From assembly GCF_003731765.1 (NCBI RefSeq), contig NZ_MOAL01000009.1:160707-224706 (forward strand): a stretch of DNA of 64,000 nucleotides, in the 5' to 3' direction. A program made the position numbers and the translations under genes. The notes below the pieces were generated by a model. It saw only the letters and a program-made list of their open reading frames with translations, searched no databases and was not told where the DNA came from. Positions 27,066 to 35,553 of this stretch are shown in pieces (positions within the stretch are counted from its first letter, which is position 1; every line of letters starts with the position of its first letter). This stretch comes from Pseudomonas chlororaphis (lineage in GTDB: Bacteria > Pseudomonadota > Gammaproteobacteria > Pseudomonadales > Pseudomonadaceae).

Positions 27066-27871
27066 TGCGCCGACTTTTCAAAGCCAACCGTCTGGGCGTG
27101 CAGGACTTCCCGGGGTTCGGCGGCTTCAGCTTTTTGTTCTACCTGTACCTCTACGCACCGATCCTGGTGCTGGTGGTGTTCTCCTTCAACGCCAACCAGT
27201 CGGCCACGGTGTGGAGCGGTTTTAGCCTGGACTGGTACCGCGCCGCCTTCGCCAACCAGGCCCTGCGCCAGGCCGCCGGCAACAGCCTGTTGATTGCCGT
27301 GTGCGCCAGCATGATCGCCACTGCGCTTGCCACCCTGGCCGCCCTGGGCACTTCGCGCGGTGCCAAGTTCAAGGGCCTGCAACTGTCCATGGGCGCCATC
27401 ATGCTGCCCCTGGTGCTGCCGGAAATCGTCGTCGGCGTCGCCACCCTGGCGCTGTTTTCCAGCATTGGCCTGTCCCTGGGCTACGGCAACCTGATCATCG
27501 CCCACACGGTGTTCTGCATCCCCTTCGCCTACCTGCCGATCCGCGCCCGCCTCAATGACATGGACCTGTCCCTGGAACAGGCCTCGGCGGACCTGTACGC
27601 CGGCCCGTGGCGGACCTTTCACAAGGTCACCCTGCCCCTGCTGACACCGGGGATCGTCTCCGGGCTGATGCTGGCGTTTATTGTCTCCCTGGATAACTTC
27701 GTGATCTCGATGATGGTTTCCCAGGCCGGCACCACCACCTTGCCGATCTTCATCTTCGGCCTGTTGCGCATGGGCGTGACACCCGACGTCAATGCCGTTT
27801 CGACCCTGATCCTGGGCGTGTCGGTGCTGTTCGTCAGCCTCTCGTACCTGCTGGGTAAAAAACACGCTTGA
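27062..27871 (+). CDS. ABC transporter permease (PotC-like)
   Basis: A 269-aa second permease with about six membrane segments and the EAA-type loop EQASADLYAGPWRTFHKVTLP. It starts inside the end of the previous permease gene (ATG overlapping TGA), preceded by GGGAGG. Forms the translocation pore together with the PotB-like protein. Confidence 0.93.
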   Translation: MMRRLFKANRLGVQDFPGFGGFSFLFYLYLYAPILVLVVFSFNANQSATVWSGFSLDWYRAAFANQALRQAAGNSLLIAVCASMIATALATLAALGTSRGAKFKGLQLSMGAIMLPLVLPEIVVGVATLALFSSIGLSLGYGNLIIAHTVFCIPFAYLPIRARLNDMDLSLEQASADLYAGPWRTFHKVTLPLLTPGIVSGLMLAFIVSLDNFVISMMVSQAGTTTLPIFIFGLLRMGVTPDVNAVSTLILGVSVLFVSLSYLLGKKHA

Positions 27872-27898
27872 ACCTTCCACTGACCTTGGGGAAATGAC

Positions 27899-28933
27899 AT
27901 GAGCAAGTTGATCGCAAGCCTGGGTGCCTCGTTGTTGCTAAGCCTGCCACTGGCCACGCACGCCGCCGAGAAACTCAACGTAGTGAGCTGGAGCGGCTAC
28001 TTTTCGCCGGAGATTCTCGCCAAGTTCCAGAAGCAGACCGGCGTCGAAGTCACCGTGGACTCCTACGATTCCAACGAGACCCTGCTGGCCAAGCTGAAAC
28101 AGGGCGGCACCGGCTATGACGTGGCGATCCCGTCGCACCAGTTCATCCCGATCCTGGTCAAGGAGCAGTTGCTGGAACGCTTCGACCCGGCCCAGGAGCC
28201 CTACTACGCAAGCCTTATCGACAACCTGAAGAAACCCACCTGGGACCCGCAAGGCGCCTACTCGGTGCCGTTTATCTGGGGGACCACCAGCGTGGTCCTG
28301 GACGGCGCGCGCTACCAAGGCCCGGCTGACAGCTACAAAGTGCTCTACGAGCCGCCCAAAGAGCTGCAAGGGCGGATCAACATGTTCGACTCGGTCAGCG
28401 ACGTCATCGACATGGCCAGCCTGTACTTGAACATCCCCCTGTGCAGCGAAGACCCCAAGCAGATGCAGCAGGTGCTGACCCTGCTCAAGGCACAGAAACC
28501 CTTTGTGAAAACCTACAGCTCCAAGGCGGGCTCGATCCGCGAGAACCTGGCGGCCGGGGAAATCGACATGTCGATGTTCTGGGGCGGCTCGTCGATGCGC
28601 GCCCGGGAGATGAAACCCAGCCTCAAGTACCTCTACCCGAAAGAGGGCGTGCTGGCCTGGGTGGACAACATGGTCATCCCCAAGGGCAGCAAGAACCCGG
28701 CGAACGCCAAGGCCTTTATCGCCTTCCTCAGCCAGCCTGAGAACGCTGCGCTGACCCAGAACTTCCTCAAGCACCAAAGCCCGATCAAGGGCGTGGAACC
28801 CTTCCTCGACGCCGGGCTGAAGGATGCCCCCGAGCTGCACATTCCCGAGGGCACTAAGGTGGTCTTCAGCCAGACCTGCGGCGAAGGGGCGATCCGCCTG
28901 GCCGACCGTCTGTGGACCAACCTGATGCGTTGA
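27899..28933 (+). CDS. Periplasmic solute-binding protein (PotD/PotF-like)
   Basis: A 344-aa secreted protein with a signal peptide ending at about THAAE, then LNVVSWSGYFSPEILAKFQKQ, the characteristic N-terminal strand of the spermidine/putrescine-binding family. It delivers substrate to the adjacent permeases. The gene follows the second permease by 27 nt with GGGGAAATG. Substrate specificity cannot be fixed by eye; the following amidase suggests an amide or amidated amine. Confidence 0.92.
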   Translation: MSKLIASLGASLLLSLPLATHAAEKLNVVSWSGYFSPEILAKFQKQTGVEVTVDSYDSNETLLAKLKQGGTGYDVAIPSHQFIPILVKEQLLERFDPAQEPYYASLIDNLKKPTWDPQGAYSVPFIWGTTSVVLDGARYQGPADSYKVLYEPPKELQGRINMFDSVSDVIDMASLYLNIPLCSEDPKQMQQVLTLLKAQKPFVKTYSSKAGSIRENLAAGEIDMSMFWGGSSMRAREMKPSLKYLYPKEGVLAWVDNMVIPKGSKNPANAKAFIAFLSQPENAALTQNFLKHQSPIKGVEPFLDAGLKDAPELHIPEGTKVVFSQTCGEGAIRLADRLWTNLMR

Positions 28934-28942
28934 CCTGCACCC

Positions 28943-28970
28943 GCCCCGCTTGTGCGGTGGGGCTTTTTTT
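28943..28970 (+). terminator. Hairpin with T tract after the binding-protein gene
   Basis: GC-rich imperfect hairpin (GCCCCGC, loop TTGT, GCGGTGGGGC, with a bulge) followed by seven T, between the binding-protein stop and the amidase start. It may act as a partial terminator that lowers amidase expression relative to the transporter. Confidence 0.7.
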
Positions 28971-28992
28971 AGCCGAGCATAAGGCTGCTGCC

Positions 28993-30465
28993 ATGACTTC
29001 TACCCCCCTCAGCGAACTGGTCCTGCTCCAGGCCCACCAACTCGCCGAACATATTCGCCAGCGCCAGGTGTCCTGCCGGGAAGTGATGCAGGCTTACCTG
29101 GACCACATCCAGCGCTTCAACCCCAAGGTCAATGCCTTGATCAGCCTGCAAGCCCCCGAGGATCTGCTGGCACAGGCCGACCAGCGCGACGCCGAGCTGG
29201 GTCGCGGTGAATACCGTGGCTGGATGCACGGTCTGCCCCACGCCATCAAAGACCTGTCGCTGACCCGGGGCATTCCCACCACCCTGGGCTCGCCGCTGTA
29301 CCGCGACTTTGTGCCTGAGCGCGACGGCATCATGGTGGAACGGATCAAGGCCGCGGGGGCGATCCTGATCGGCAAGAGCAACACCCCGGAATTCGGCCTC
29401 GGCTCCCAAACCTACAACCCGCTGTTCGGTGCCACCGGCTGCGCCTTTGAACCGAGCAAGACCGCCGGCGGCAGCAGCGGAGGCGCCGCCGCAGCCCTGG
29501 CCCTGCACCTGGTGCCAGTGGCAGACGGCAGCGACATGATGGGCTCGCTGCGCAACCCCGCCGCCTTCAACAACATCATCGGTTTTCGCCCGTCCCAGGG
29601 CCGGGTGCCCTTCGACGACAGCGCCGACCTGTTTTTCGATCAGCTCGGCTATGAAGGCCCCATGGCCCGCAGCGTGCGTGACGCGGCGCTGCTGCTCTCG
29701 GTGCAGGCCGGCGGCGACGCCCGCTCGCCGTTGTCCATTGCCGAATCCGGCGAGGCCTTCAGCGCACCGCTGGAACGCGACTTCAACGGCACCCGCCTGG
29801 GCTGGCTGGGCAACTTCAACGGCTACCTGCCCATGGAAAAGGGCGTGCTTGAGCTCTGCGAAAAAACCTTCGACGACTTCCAAAGCCTGGGCTGCGAGGT
29901 TGAGCCGGTAGCCGTCGACTTCACCCCGCAGCGGCTCTGGAGCAGTTGGCGCACCCTGCGCCACTGGATGGTCGCCGGCTCCCTGGGCAGCGCCTACGCC
30001 GACCCGCAGAAACGCCCCTACCTCAAAGAGGAGGCCTGCTGGGAAGTGGAAAATGGCCTGAAACTGTCCGCCAGCGACATCTTTGCCGCCTCGGCGACAC
30101 GCAGCGACTGGTACCGGACCCTGCATCGACTCTTCGAGCGCTACGACTTTCTGTTGCTGCCCAGCGCCCAGGTCTTCCCCTTCGACAAAACCATTCCCTG
30201 GCCGCGGCGCATCGATGGGGTGGCCATGGACACCTATCACCGCTGGATGGAAGTGGTCATCCCCGGCACCCTGTCCGGCTGCCCGGTGGCCAACGTACAG
30301 GCCGGCTTCAATGAAAACGGCCTGCCCATGGGCCTGCAGATCATCGGCCGCCACCAGGCCGACTTCGCCGCCCTGCAACTGGCCCACGCGTACGAACAGG
30401 CCAGCCGCTGGTTCCAGCGCTGCCCATCACCCTTGCTAAAGGAGGCTGTGGAAGGGGGAGTTTGA
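28993..30465 (+). CDS. Amidase (amidase-signature family)
   Basis: A 490-aa amidase-signature hydrolase. The catalytic Ser-cisSer-Lys set is visible: Lys86 (HAIKDL), Ser161 in the GGSSGG motif (159-164) and the nucleophile Ser185 in DMMGSLRNPA. It cleaves carboxamide bonds, with unknown substrate. ATG 28993 is chosen because the upstream frame would extend through the terminator-like hairpin. Its place at the end of the ABC operon suggests that it acts on the imported compound. Confidence 0.92.
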   Translation: MTSTPLSELVLLQAHQLAEHIRQRQVSCREVMQAYLDHIQRFNPKVNALISLQAPEDLLAQADQRDAELGRGEYRGWMHGLPHAIKDLSLTRGIPTTLGSPLYRDFVPERDGIMVERIKAAGAILIGKSNTPEFGLGSQTYNPLFGATGCAFEPSKTAGGSSGGAAAALALHLVPVADGSDMMGSLRNPAAFNNIIGFRPSQGRVPFDDSADLFFDQLGYEGPMARSVRDAALLLSVQAGGDARSPLSIAESGEAFSAPLERDFNGTRLGWLGNFNGYLPMEKGVLELCEKTFDDFQSLGCEVEPVAVDFTPQRLWSSWRTLRHWMVAGSLGSAYADPQKRPYLKEEACWEVENGLKLSASDIFAASATRSDWYRTLHRLFERYDFLLLPSAQVFPFDKTIPWPRRIDGVAMDTYHRWMEVVIPGTLSGCPVANVQAGFNENGLPMGLQIIGRHQADFAALQLAHAYEQASRWFQRCPSPLLKEAVEGGV

Positions 30466-30505
30466 TAAACGGTTGATAGCGTAGATAATTTTTTTATAAA
30501 AACGC

Positions 30506-30534
30506 TTGACGCTTTATCGTTCTGAGCGAATAAT
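30506..30534 (+). promoter_or_regulatory. Sigma-70 promoter of tRNA-Met
   Basis: TTGACG at 30506-30511, a 17-nt spacer, then AATAAT at 30529-30534. This places the transcription start close to the tRNA 5' end at 30546. The upstream 25 nt are AT-rich (TAATTTTTTTATAAAAA), like an UP element of a stable-RNA promoter. Confidence 0.75.
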
Positions 30535-30545
30535 GCGCGCCACTT

Positions 30546-30622
30546 GGCTACATAGCTCAGTTGGTTAGAGCATAGCATTCATAATGCTGGGGTCCGGGGT
30601 TCAAGTCCCTGTGTAGCCACCA
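30546..30622 (+). tRNA. tRNA-Met (CAT, elongator)
   Basis: A 77-nt cloverleaf with acceptor GGCTACA/TGTAGCC, anticodon loop with CAT (CATTCATAATG stem-loop), T-loop GGTTCAAGTCC and encoded CCA. The perfectly paired first base pair (G-C) makes it an elongator rather than an initiator tRNA. A terminator follows at once, so it is a single-gene unit. It marks the beginning of a long accessory stretch. Confidence 0.97.
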
Positions 30623-30628
30623 AGTACT

Positions 30629-30662
30629 AAAAACGGCTTACCGCAAGGTAGGCCGTTTTTTT
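30629..30662 (+). terminator. Terminator of tRNA-Met
   Basis: Stem ACGGCTTACC / GGTAGGCCGT with loop GCAA (one G-T wobble), followed by seven T, a few nt after the tRNA CCA end. Confidence 0.95.
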
Positions 30663-30812
30663 ATGCCTGCAGAAAAGTACCAGGGATGACGCCAGTGTCG
30701 AGCAGCGCCTTCCTGGAAGCCGAGCCCTGCCGAATGTATTGCCAGTGTTGCGTAAGCGCTTCAGACGGGCCATAAAGCCGGACCCTGCATTCAAGCAGAA
30801 ACAAGGAGCCGT

Positions 30813-31508
30813 ATGTTCATGTGGGCAAGGACGCAGTGGACCCTGATGTCGTGCGTGGTACTGGGAGCCTGCAGCAGCGCCCCCGAACCGATCCAGTACT
30901 TGCCCGGCCGGGTAATCTATCGCATCGACTCATCGCGCTTCTTCGAGATCGATCGGACCACCTTCAAACTCTGCACTGGCACCTCGCCGGTCATCGCCAG
31001 TTCAGGCGACATGGTGTACTACACCGACACCCGACTTGGCGTGCACACGCCGGTCGCGCCTTTTGGCACCTTCAATGGCATCACCGTGCGGGGTAAAGGC
31101 GCCCCCTTGATGATCGATGCCGCCAACTCCGACTACCTGGTCATCCCGATCATTCGGGCACCGAGTTTTGGTCACGGCGGTGGCGGTTTGCCGCGCCTGT
31201 ATTTTTCCCAGGATGCCGGACGCACCTGGCTGCACATCACCGCCCCCGGTTACCTTGAAAGCCCGGACAGCACCTGGCTGACCGGCTCCCTGCTTTCAGT
31301 CGAAGGCCCCTTTCTGCACGGTGCCGTGCAGATCGACCTGTCCCTGCACTACGAAACGCTGAAGGACTCGTCCCCCTATTCGATGCTGTCTTATCCACAG
31401 CGCTGGCAACGTGTCGAAAGCCGCCGTACGCCCGGTTACTTCGAACCTGCTCGCCAAGCCCCCATCGATGACCGCTTCAATTGCGCAACCGGAAACCCCC
31501 AGGACTAA
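30813..31508 (+). CDS. Predicted lipoprotein, possibly Tli3-like immunity protein
   Basis: A 231-aa protein with an N-terminal signal peptide and lipobox LGAC (Cys at about residue 20). Visible stretches include VIYRIDSSRFFEIDRTTFKLC, DMVYYTDTRLGV and a glycine-rich HGGGGLPRLYF. The overall look recalls Tli3-type lipoproteins, which protect the periplasm from type VI lipase effectors. There is no effector, VgrG or PAAR gene beside it, so this is a weak suggestion. It stands alone between the tRNA terminator and ggt, with about 150 nt of featureless sequence before it. ATG 30813 is supported by AAGGAG. Confidence 0.6.
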   Translation: MFMWARTQWTLMSCVVLGACSSAPEPIQYLPGRVIYRIDSSRFFEIDRTTFKLCTGTSPVIASSGDMVYYTDTRLGVHTPVAPFGTFNGITVRGKGAPLMIDAANSDYLVIPIIRAPSFGHGGGGLPRLYFSQDAGRTWLHITAPGYLESPDSTWLTGSLLSVEGPFLHGAVQIDLSLHYETLKDSSPYSMLSYPQRWQRVESRRTPGYFEPARQAPIDDRFNCATGNPQD

Positions 31509-31620
31509 CCCCGCGCAAAACACTCTCGATCCATAAGTTCGCGCCCCTCTGGGTCCGTGAGTGCGGTAGATTCCCGTCACGGACGACACATCATTTTTCC
31601 CAGTGAACGGAGTTCAACGC

Positions 31621-33462
31621 GTGTTTTCGATCTTCCATCCGCGTCACCGCCGGCTTACCACCCTCTCGCTGATAGCCGCCGCCCTCACCCTCAATGCCTG
31701 CCACAACACCCCGCCCGCCAACACCAGCGCCCTGCCCGCCGCACCGGAGATCGCTTCGGGCTACCGCACCGACATGCAGACCCGGCATGCCGACCAACAC
31801 ATGGCGGCCGCGGCCAACCCGCTGGCGGCCGAAGCCGGGCGCGAGATGTTGCGCAAGGGCGGTTCGGCGATTGATGCAGCGATTGCCATGCAGGCGGTAC
31901 TGACCCTGGTGGAGCCGCAATCCTCGGGGATCGGTGGCGGCGCGATGATCGTGCTCTGGGACGGCAAGGCCGTGCGCACCTATGATGGCCGCGAAACCGC
32001 ACCGGCAGGCGCCACCGAGCAGTTGTTCCTGCAGGCGAACGGCCAGCCGATGACATTCCCCCAGGCGCAGATCGGTGGCCGCTCGGTCGGTACGCCCGGC
32101 GTGCTGCGGGCCCTGGAGCTGGCTCACAAACAACACGGGCGCTTGCCGTGGGCCGAGTTGTTCAAGCCGGCCATCCGACTCTCCGAACAGGGCTTTGCGA
32201 TATCCCCACGCTTGCACAGCATGATTGCCGCCGATCCCTACCTGGCGAAATCCCCGGACATGGCCGCCTACTTCCTCAATGCCGATGGCAGCCCCAAGGC
32301 CGTGGGCACCCTGCTGAAAAACCCGTCGCTGGCGGCGGTGCTCAAGCGTATTGCCCAGGAAGGGCCGGACGCGTTGTACAAGGGCCCGATAGCTTCGGAA
32401 ATCGTCGCCAAGGTCCAGGGCCATGCCAACCCTGGCAGCCTGTCGCTCAATGACCTGCAAGGCTATCGCGCCAAAGAGCGCGCGCCGCTGTGCAGCGATT
32501 ACAAACGCTGGCAGGTGTGCGGCATGCCGCCGCCCTCGTCCGGCGGTGTGGCGGTGGCGCAAATCCTCGGCACCTTGCAGGCCTTGGAGCAGCGCGATCC
32601 CCGCTATGCCCTGGCGTCCGTCAAGCCGCAGAAAACCCACTTGCCGGCGGGCCTGGAGCCGGCGCCACAAGCCGTGCACCTGATCGCCGAAGCCGAACGC
32701 CTGGCCTACGCCGACCGGGGCCTGTACGTGGCCGACAGCGACTTTGTGCCCGTGCCGGTGGCCGGCCTGATTGCCCCTGAGTACCTGGCCCAACGCGCCG
32801 CGCTGATCGGTGAGCGCAGCATGGGCAAAGCCGAGCCGGGCAAACCCCAGGGCATCCAGGTGGCCTACGCGCCGGACCGCTCGCCGATGCGCATCTCCAC
32901 TTCGCAAGTGGTGGCGGTAGACGACCTGGGCGGTGCCGTGTCCATGACCACCACGGTAGAAGCGGCCTTTGGTTCGCACCTGATGGTCCAGGGCTTCATG
33001 CTCAACAACCAGATGACCGACTTCTCGTTTATCCCCGAGGAAAACGGCCAGCCCGTGGCCAACCGCGTCGAGCCGGGCAAACGCCCACGCTCGTCCATGG
33101 CGCCCACCTTGGTCTTTGATCGCGCCAGCGGCGAACTGCTGGCCAGCGTCGGCTCCCCCGGCGGTTCGCAGATCATCGAGTACGTGGCCAAATCGGTGAT
33201 CGGCCTGCTGGACTGGAACCTCGACCCGCAGGCCGCCATCAGCCTGCCCAACTTCGGCAGTCGCAACGGCCCTACCGAACTGGAACAAGGCCAGTTCAGC
33301 CCGGCGCTGAAACAGGCGCTGCAGGCCCGGGGGCATGAAGTGAACGAGATCGACATGACCAGCGGCACCCAGGCCATCGTTCGTGTGCGCGACGCCCAGG
33401 GCAAAACCTCCTGGGCCGGTGGCGCCGACCCACGACGTGAAGGAGAAGCACTGGGGGATTGA
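31621..33462 (+). CDS. ggt: Gamma-glutamyltransferase, lipoprotein form
   Basis: Transfers or hydrolyses the gamma-glutamyl group of glutathione and related peptides; made as a proenzyme that cuts itself before a catalytic threonine. The 613-aa protein shows the small-subunit start STSQVVAVDD (Thr is the presumed nucleophile), TTTVEAAFGSHLMVQGFMLN and the GSPGGSQI motif. The N-terminus has a signal peptide with lipobox LNAC, so it is probably membrane-anchored in the periplasm. I chose GTG 31621 because CGGAG lies 8 nt upstream; a GTG at 31603 is also in frame. Confidence 0.93.
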   Translation: MFSIFHPRHRRLTTLSLIAAALTLNACHNTPPANTSALPAAPEIASGYRTDMQTRHADQHMAAAANPLAAEAGREMLRKGGSAIDAAIAMQAVLTLVEPQSSGIGGGAMIVLWDGKAVRTYDGRETAPAGATEQLFLQANGQPMTFPQAQIGGRSVGTPGVLRALELAHKQHGRLPWAELFKPAIRLSEQGFAISPRLHSMIAADPYLAKSPDMAAYFLNADGSPKAVGTLLKNPSLAAVLKRIAQEGPDALYKGPIASEIVAKVQGHANPGSLSLNDLQGYRAKERAPLCSDYKRWQVCGMPPPSSGGVAVAQILGTLQALEQRDPRYALASVKPQKTHLPAGLEPAPQAVHLIAEAERLAYADRGLYVADSDFVPVPVAGLIAPEYLAQRAALIGERSMGKAEPGKPQGIQVAYAPDRSPMRISTSQVVAVDDLGGAVSMTTTVEAAFGSHLMVQGFMLNNQMTDFSFIPEENGQPVANRVEPGKRPRSSMAPTLVFDRASGELLASVGSPGGSQIIEYVAKSVIGLLDWNLDPQAAISLPNFGSRNGPTELEQGQFSPALKQALQARGHEVNEIDMTSGTQAIVRVRDAQGKTSWAGGADPRREGEALGD

Positions 33463-33683
33463 TCGACCGCCGATAAACCCAAGGGCTGGCGAGGCCGCGA
33501 TGGAGCCCTAGAGTGACCGCTATGCGCGGGCTGCACACTACCTGGCAGAGATGGGCAAGGCACTGATGGATGACGTGCACGCCGGCCTCTCTGCATGACC
33601 TGATCACCGCTGGGCAGGCGTTTTTACGGGCAGACTGATCAAGCTGCCCGTACATCGGCTAATGCCCCCAGCGATTTATTAAA

Positions 33684-33698
33684 GTCCCATAACGGGAC
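33684..33698. promoter_or_regulatory. Candidate HigA operator (inverted repeat) before higB
   Basis: Inverted repeat GTCCC-ATAAC-GGGAC, ending 12 nt before the higB start and just after the AT-rich GATTTATTAAAGT (a possible -10 region). Position and symmetry fit autoregulation by the HigA antitoxin. Inference only. Confidence 0.5.
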
Positions 33699-33710
33699 CA
33701 GGATCACGCC

Positions 33711-34013
33711 ATGAGAATTATTGCAGTCCGTCAGTTAAAGGCCTTCTGGGACCAGCACCCGGACGCAGAACAGCCCTTACTGGCCTGGATCGATGAAGCA
33801 AGGAATGCAACATGGTCCAACCCTGGGCAAATCAAGGAGCACTATCGCAGCGCCAGCATTCTGAACAGTCGCAGGGTGGTCTTCAACATCAAGGGGAACG
33901 AGTATCGAGTGGTAGTGGCGCCGGCCTATGACTTCGGCGCGCTCTACATCAAGTTCGTAGGCACCCACTCACAGTACGATGCCATTCACGCCGACAGCGT
34001 AGAAATGGAGTAA
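33711..34013 (+). CDS. higB: HigB-family toxin (type II toxin-antitoxin mRNA interferase)
   Basis: A 100-aa protein of the E. coli-type HigB family (RelE superfamily). The start RIIAVRQLKAFWDQHPDAE is characteristic, and the core VVFNIKGNEYRVVVAPAYDF matches the conserved beta-strand region. Such toxins cut mRNA at the ribosome. The toxin gene precedes the antitoxin, the usual order for HigBA, with only 5 nt between them. It is not the same family as the shorter HigB of P. aeruginosa PA4674.1 as I recall that sequence. Confidence 0.88.
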   Translation: MRIIAVRQLKAFWDQHPDAEQPLLAWIDEARNATWSNPGQIKEHYRSASILNSRRVVFNIKGNEYRVVVAPAYDFGALYIKFVGTHSQYDAIHADSVEME

Positions 34014-34018
34014 CCACC

Positions 34019-34390
34019 ATGAACATTCGCCCTATCCACACCGACCAGGACTACCGTGCAGCGCTGAAAAGCGTCTCGCCTCTGTTTGATAACGAACCCC
34101 AGCCAGGGACGCCTGAAGGCGATTACTTCGACGTCATGATCACCCTGATCGAAGCGTACGAAGCCAAGCAGTTTCCCGTGGACCTGCCCAGCCCGATCGA
34201 CGCGATCAGGTTCCGCATGGAGCAGTCCGGGTTATCCGCGGCCGACCTGGCGCCCGCCATTGGCCGAACCAACCGTGTCTACGAAGTGCTCAATGGCAAA
34301 CGGGCACTGACGTTGCCCATGATCTGGAAACTGCACCAACTGTTCGGCATTCCTGCCCAGAGCCTGATCAAACCCGGCAAGTCGTCTTGA
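34019..34390 (+). CDS. higA: HigA-family antitoxin (helix-turn-helix)
   Basis: A 123-aa antitoxin. The N-terminal part (IRPIHTDQDYRAALKSVSPLF) is the toxin-neutralising segment. The C-terminal part (about 60-120) is an XRE-type helix-turn-helix (AADLAPAIGRTNRVYEVLNG, then KRALTLPMIWKLHQLFGIP). Binds its partner toxin and probably the inverted repeat at 33684, repressing the operon. No RBS problem is visible; ACCACC precedes the ATG. Confidence 0.88.
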   Translation: MNIRPIHTDQDYRAALKSVSPLFDNEPQPGTPEGDYFDVMITLIEAYEAKQFPVDLPSPIDAIRFRMEQSGLSAADLAPAIGRTNRVYEVLNGKRALTLPMIWKLHQLFGIPAQSLIKPGKSS

Positions 34391-34608
34391 GCCCCGCCAG
34401 GGCCAGCGCCCGCTCACGCCGTACCGATTTACCCGTCCGATCCAGCACCGGGATCGTCGACGGGCCACCGAGGGGAGCAGGCGTTTTCACAAGGCCTGGC
34501 CAGGCCAGATGACAGCCTCCTGAGCGAAGGGCGCCTACAGCAGCACTAGGCGTACCCACCAAGCTGCGCTAACGTTGCCGCCCCTTCAGACCTCAACAAG
34601 GAGTAATC

Positions 34609-35190
34609 GTGTCTGACAATCTCTATGCCCCACCACAAGCAGAATTGGTCACCCCGTCCCCGACGGTGGAGCTGCAAGCGTTTTATGTGGTGTCCCAGCG
34701 CAAGTTCCTCACCCTCTTCATCCTCACCCTGGGCATCTACCAGCTGTTTTGGGCTTACAAAAACTGGCAACAGTTCAAGCTCGCCAATGGTGGGGATATC
34801 TGGCCGGTGGCCCGGGCGTTCTTCGCGGTCTTTTTCACCCACGCGCTGTACCGCGAAGCCAATGCTCGGCTCAAGCAAGATGGCCGCAGCCATGACTGGC
34901 GCCCCAGTGAATTGGCGACGCTCTATGTAGTGGGTGTGGTCGTCACCAATCTGGTCGACGCCCTGTCGCGCAACAACATCGGCTACCCGCTGGTGGACGT
35001 TGCCAGCCTGGCGCTGCTGCCGGTGCTGGCCTGGGTCACCTGGCTCGGCCAACGCGGCCTGAATGCCGCTGCTGGCGACCCCGAAGGCCGCAGCAACGAC
35101 CGCTTCACGCCGCTCAACTATGTGTTCATGGTGCTGGGTGGCGTGGTGCTGGCGCTGGCCTGCGTCGGCGTGTTCCTGCCACCCGAATGA
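34609..35190 (+). CDS. Inner-membrane protein of unknown function
   Basis: A 193-aa protein with an N-terminal NLYAPPQAEL stretch, a motif seen in several small bacterial membrane-protein families. About four membrane segments follow, for example near residues 30-50 (FLTLFILTLGIYQLFWAY) and at the C-terminus (VFMVLGGVVLALACVGVFL). AAGGAGTAATC lies before the GTG start at 34609. It stands alone, ending 9 nt from the convergent AIG2-like gene. Function not recognised. Confidence 0.75.
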   Translation: MSDNLYAPPQAELVTPSPTVELQAFYVVSQRKFLTLFILTLGIYQLFWAYKNWQQFKLANGGDIWPVARAFFAVFFTHALYREANARLKQDGRSHDWRPSELATLYVVGVVVTNLVDALSRNNIGYPLVDVASLALLPVLAWVTWLGQRGLNAAAGDPEGRSNDRFTPLNYVFMVLGGVVLALACVGVFLPPE

Positions 35191-35199
35191 CCCCGCCCC

Positions 35200-35553
35200 T
35201 CAGGCGCTGACGTAGACCCAGGCTTCAATCCCGGAGGCCAGGGTCACGCTGACCCGTTTGTAGTCCGAGACTTCATAGCTGTCGGCCGCGGCCAGCTCCT
35301 GAGGCGTAATCAGAAACACCATGCCCGGGATCGGCGCGCTGCTTGCCGAGCCCGGGCGCAGGATCGGGTGATGGGTCTTGCCGCTGGTGGCCAGCACCTG
35401 CGAATCGGTGATTTCCACCCAGCTCTGCTCATAACCGAGCATCGCGTCCTGGCGACCCTGCAACTCACGACCAAAGTTGGCCAGTTGGACCGCCTTGTCC
35501 TGCAGGGTGCCGTAGGAAAAAAGATTAACCGATGCTTCTGTTGCCGCACTCAT
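35200..35553 (-). CDS. Gamma-glutamylcyclotransferase/AIG2-like protein
   Basis: A 117-aa protein with the family's N-terminal NLFSYGTLQDKAVQ glycine-rich substrate loop and the C-terminal DYKRVSVTL strand. Family members cyclise gamma-glutamyl amines or amino acids, releasing 5-oxoproline. Its presence 2 kb from ggt could connect both to gamma-glutamyl metabolism, but the genes are not in one operon. Confidence 0.85.
   Translation of the reverse strand: MSAATEASVNLFSYGTLQDKAVQLANFGRELQGRQDAMLGYEQSWVEITDSQVLATSGKTHHPILRPGSASSAPIPGMVFLITPQELAAADSYEVSDYKRVSVTLASGIEAWVYVSA

Noticed and set aside
30546..30622. tRNA-Met as the attachment site of an integrated island
   Set aside because: No integrase gene and no repeated tRNA 3' end were found in the following sequence.
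31591..33336. 581-codon open frame antisense to ggt
   Set aside because: The plus strand has the full gamma-glutamyltransferase motif set; the antisense product is low-complexity in composition.
33626..33651. Inverted repeat ACGGGCAG / CTGCCCGT before higB, considered as a terminator
   Set aside because: The T run lies before the hairpin on the plus strand, and A residues follow it on the minus strand, so it does not have terminator geometry on either strand.
34391..34562. Minus-strand frame (GPSTIPVLDRTGKSVRRERA) considered as a decayed gene end
   Set aside because: Too short and without a reliable family match; it could be chance coding-like sequence in GC-rich DNA.
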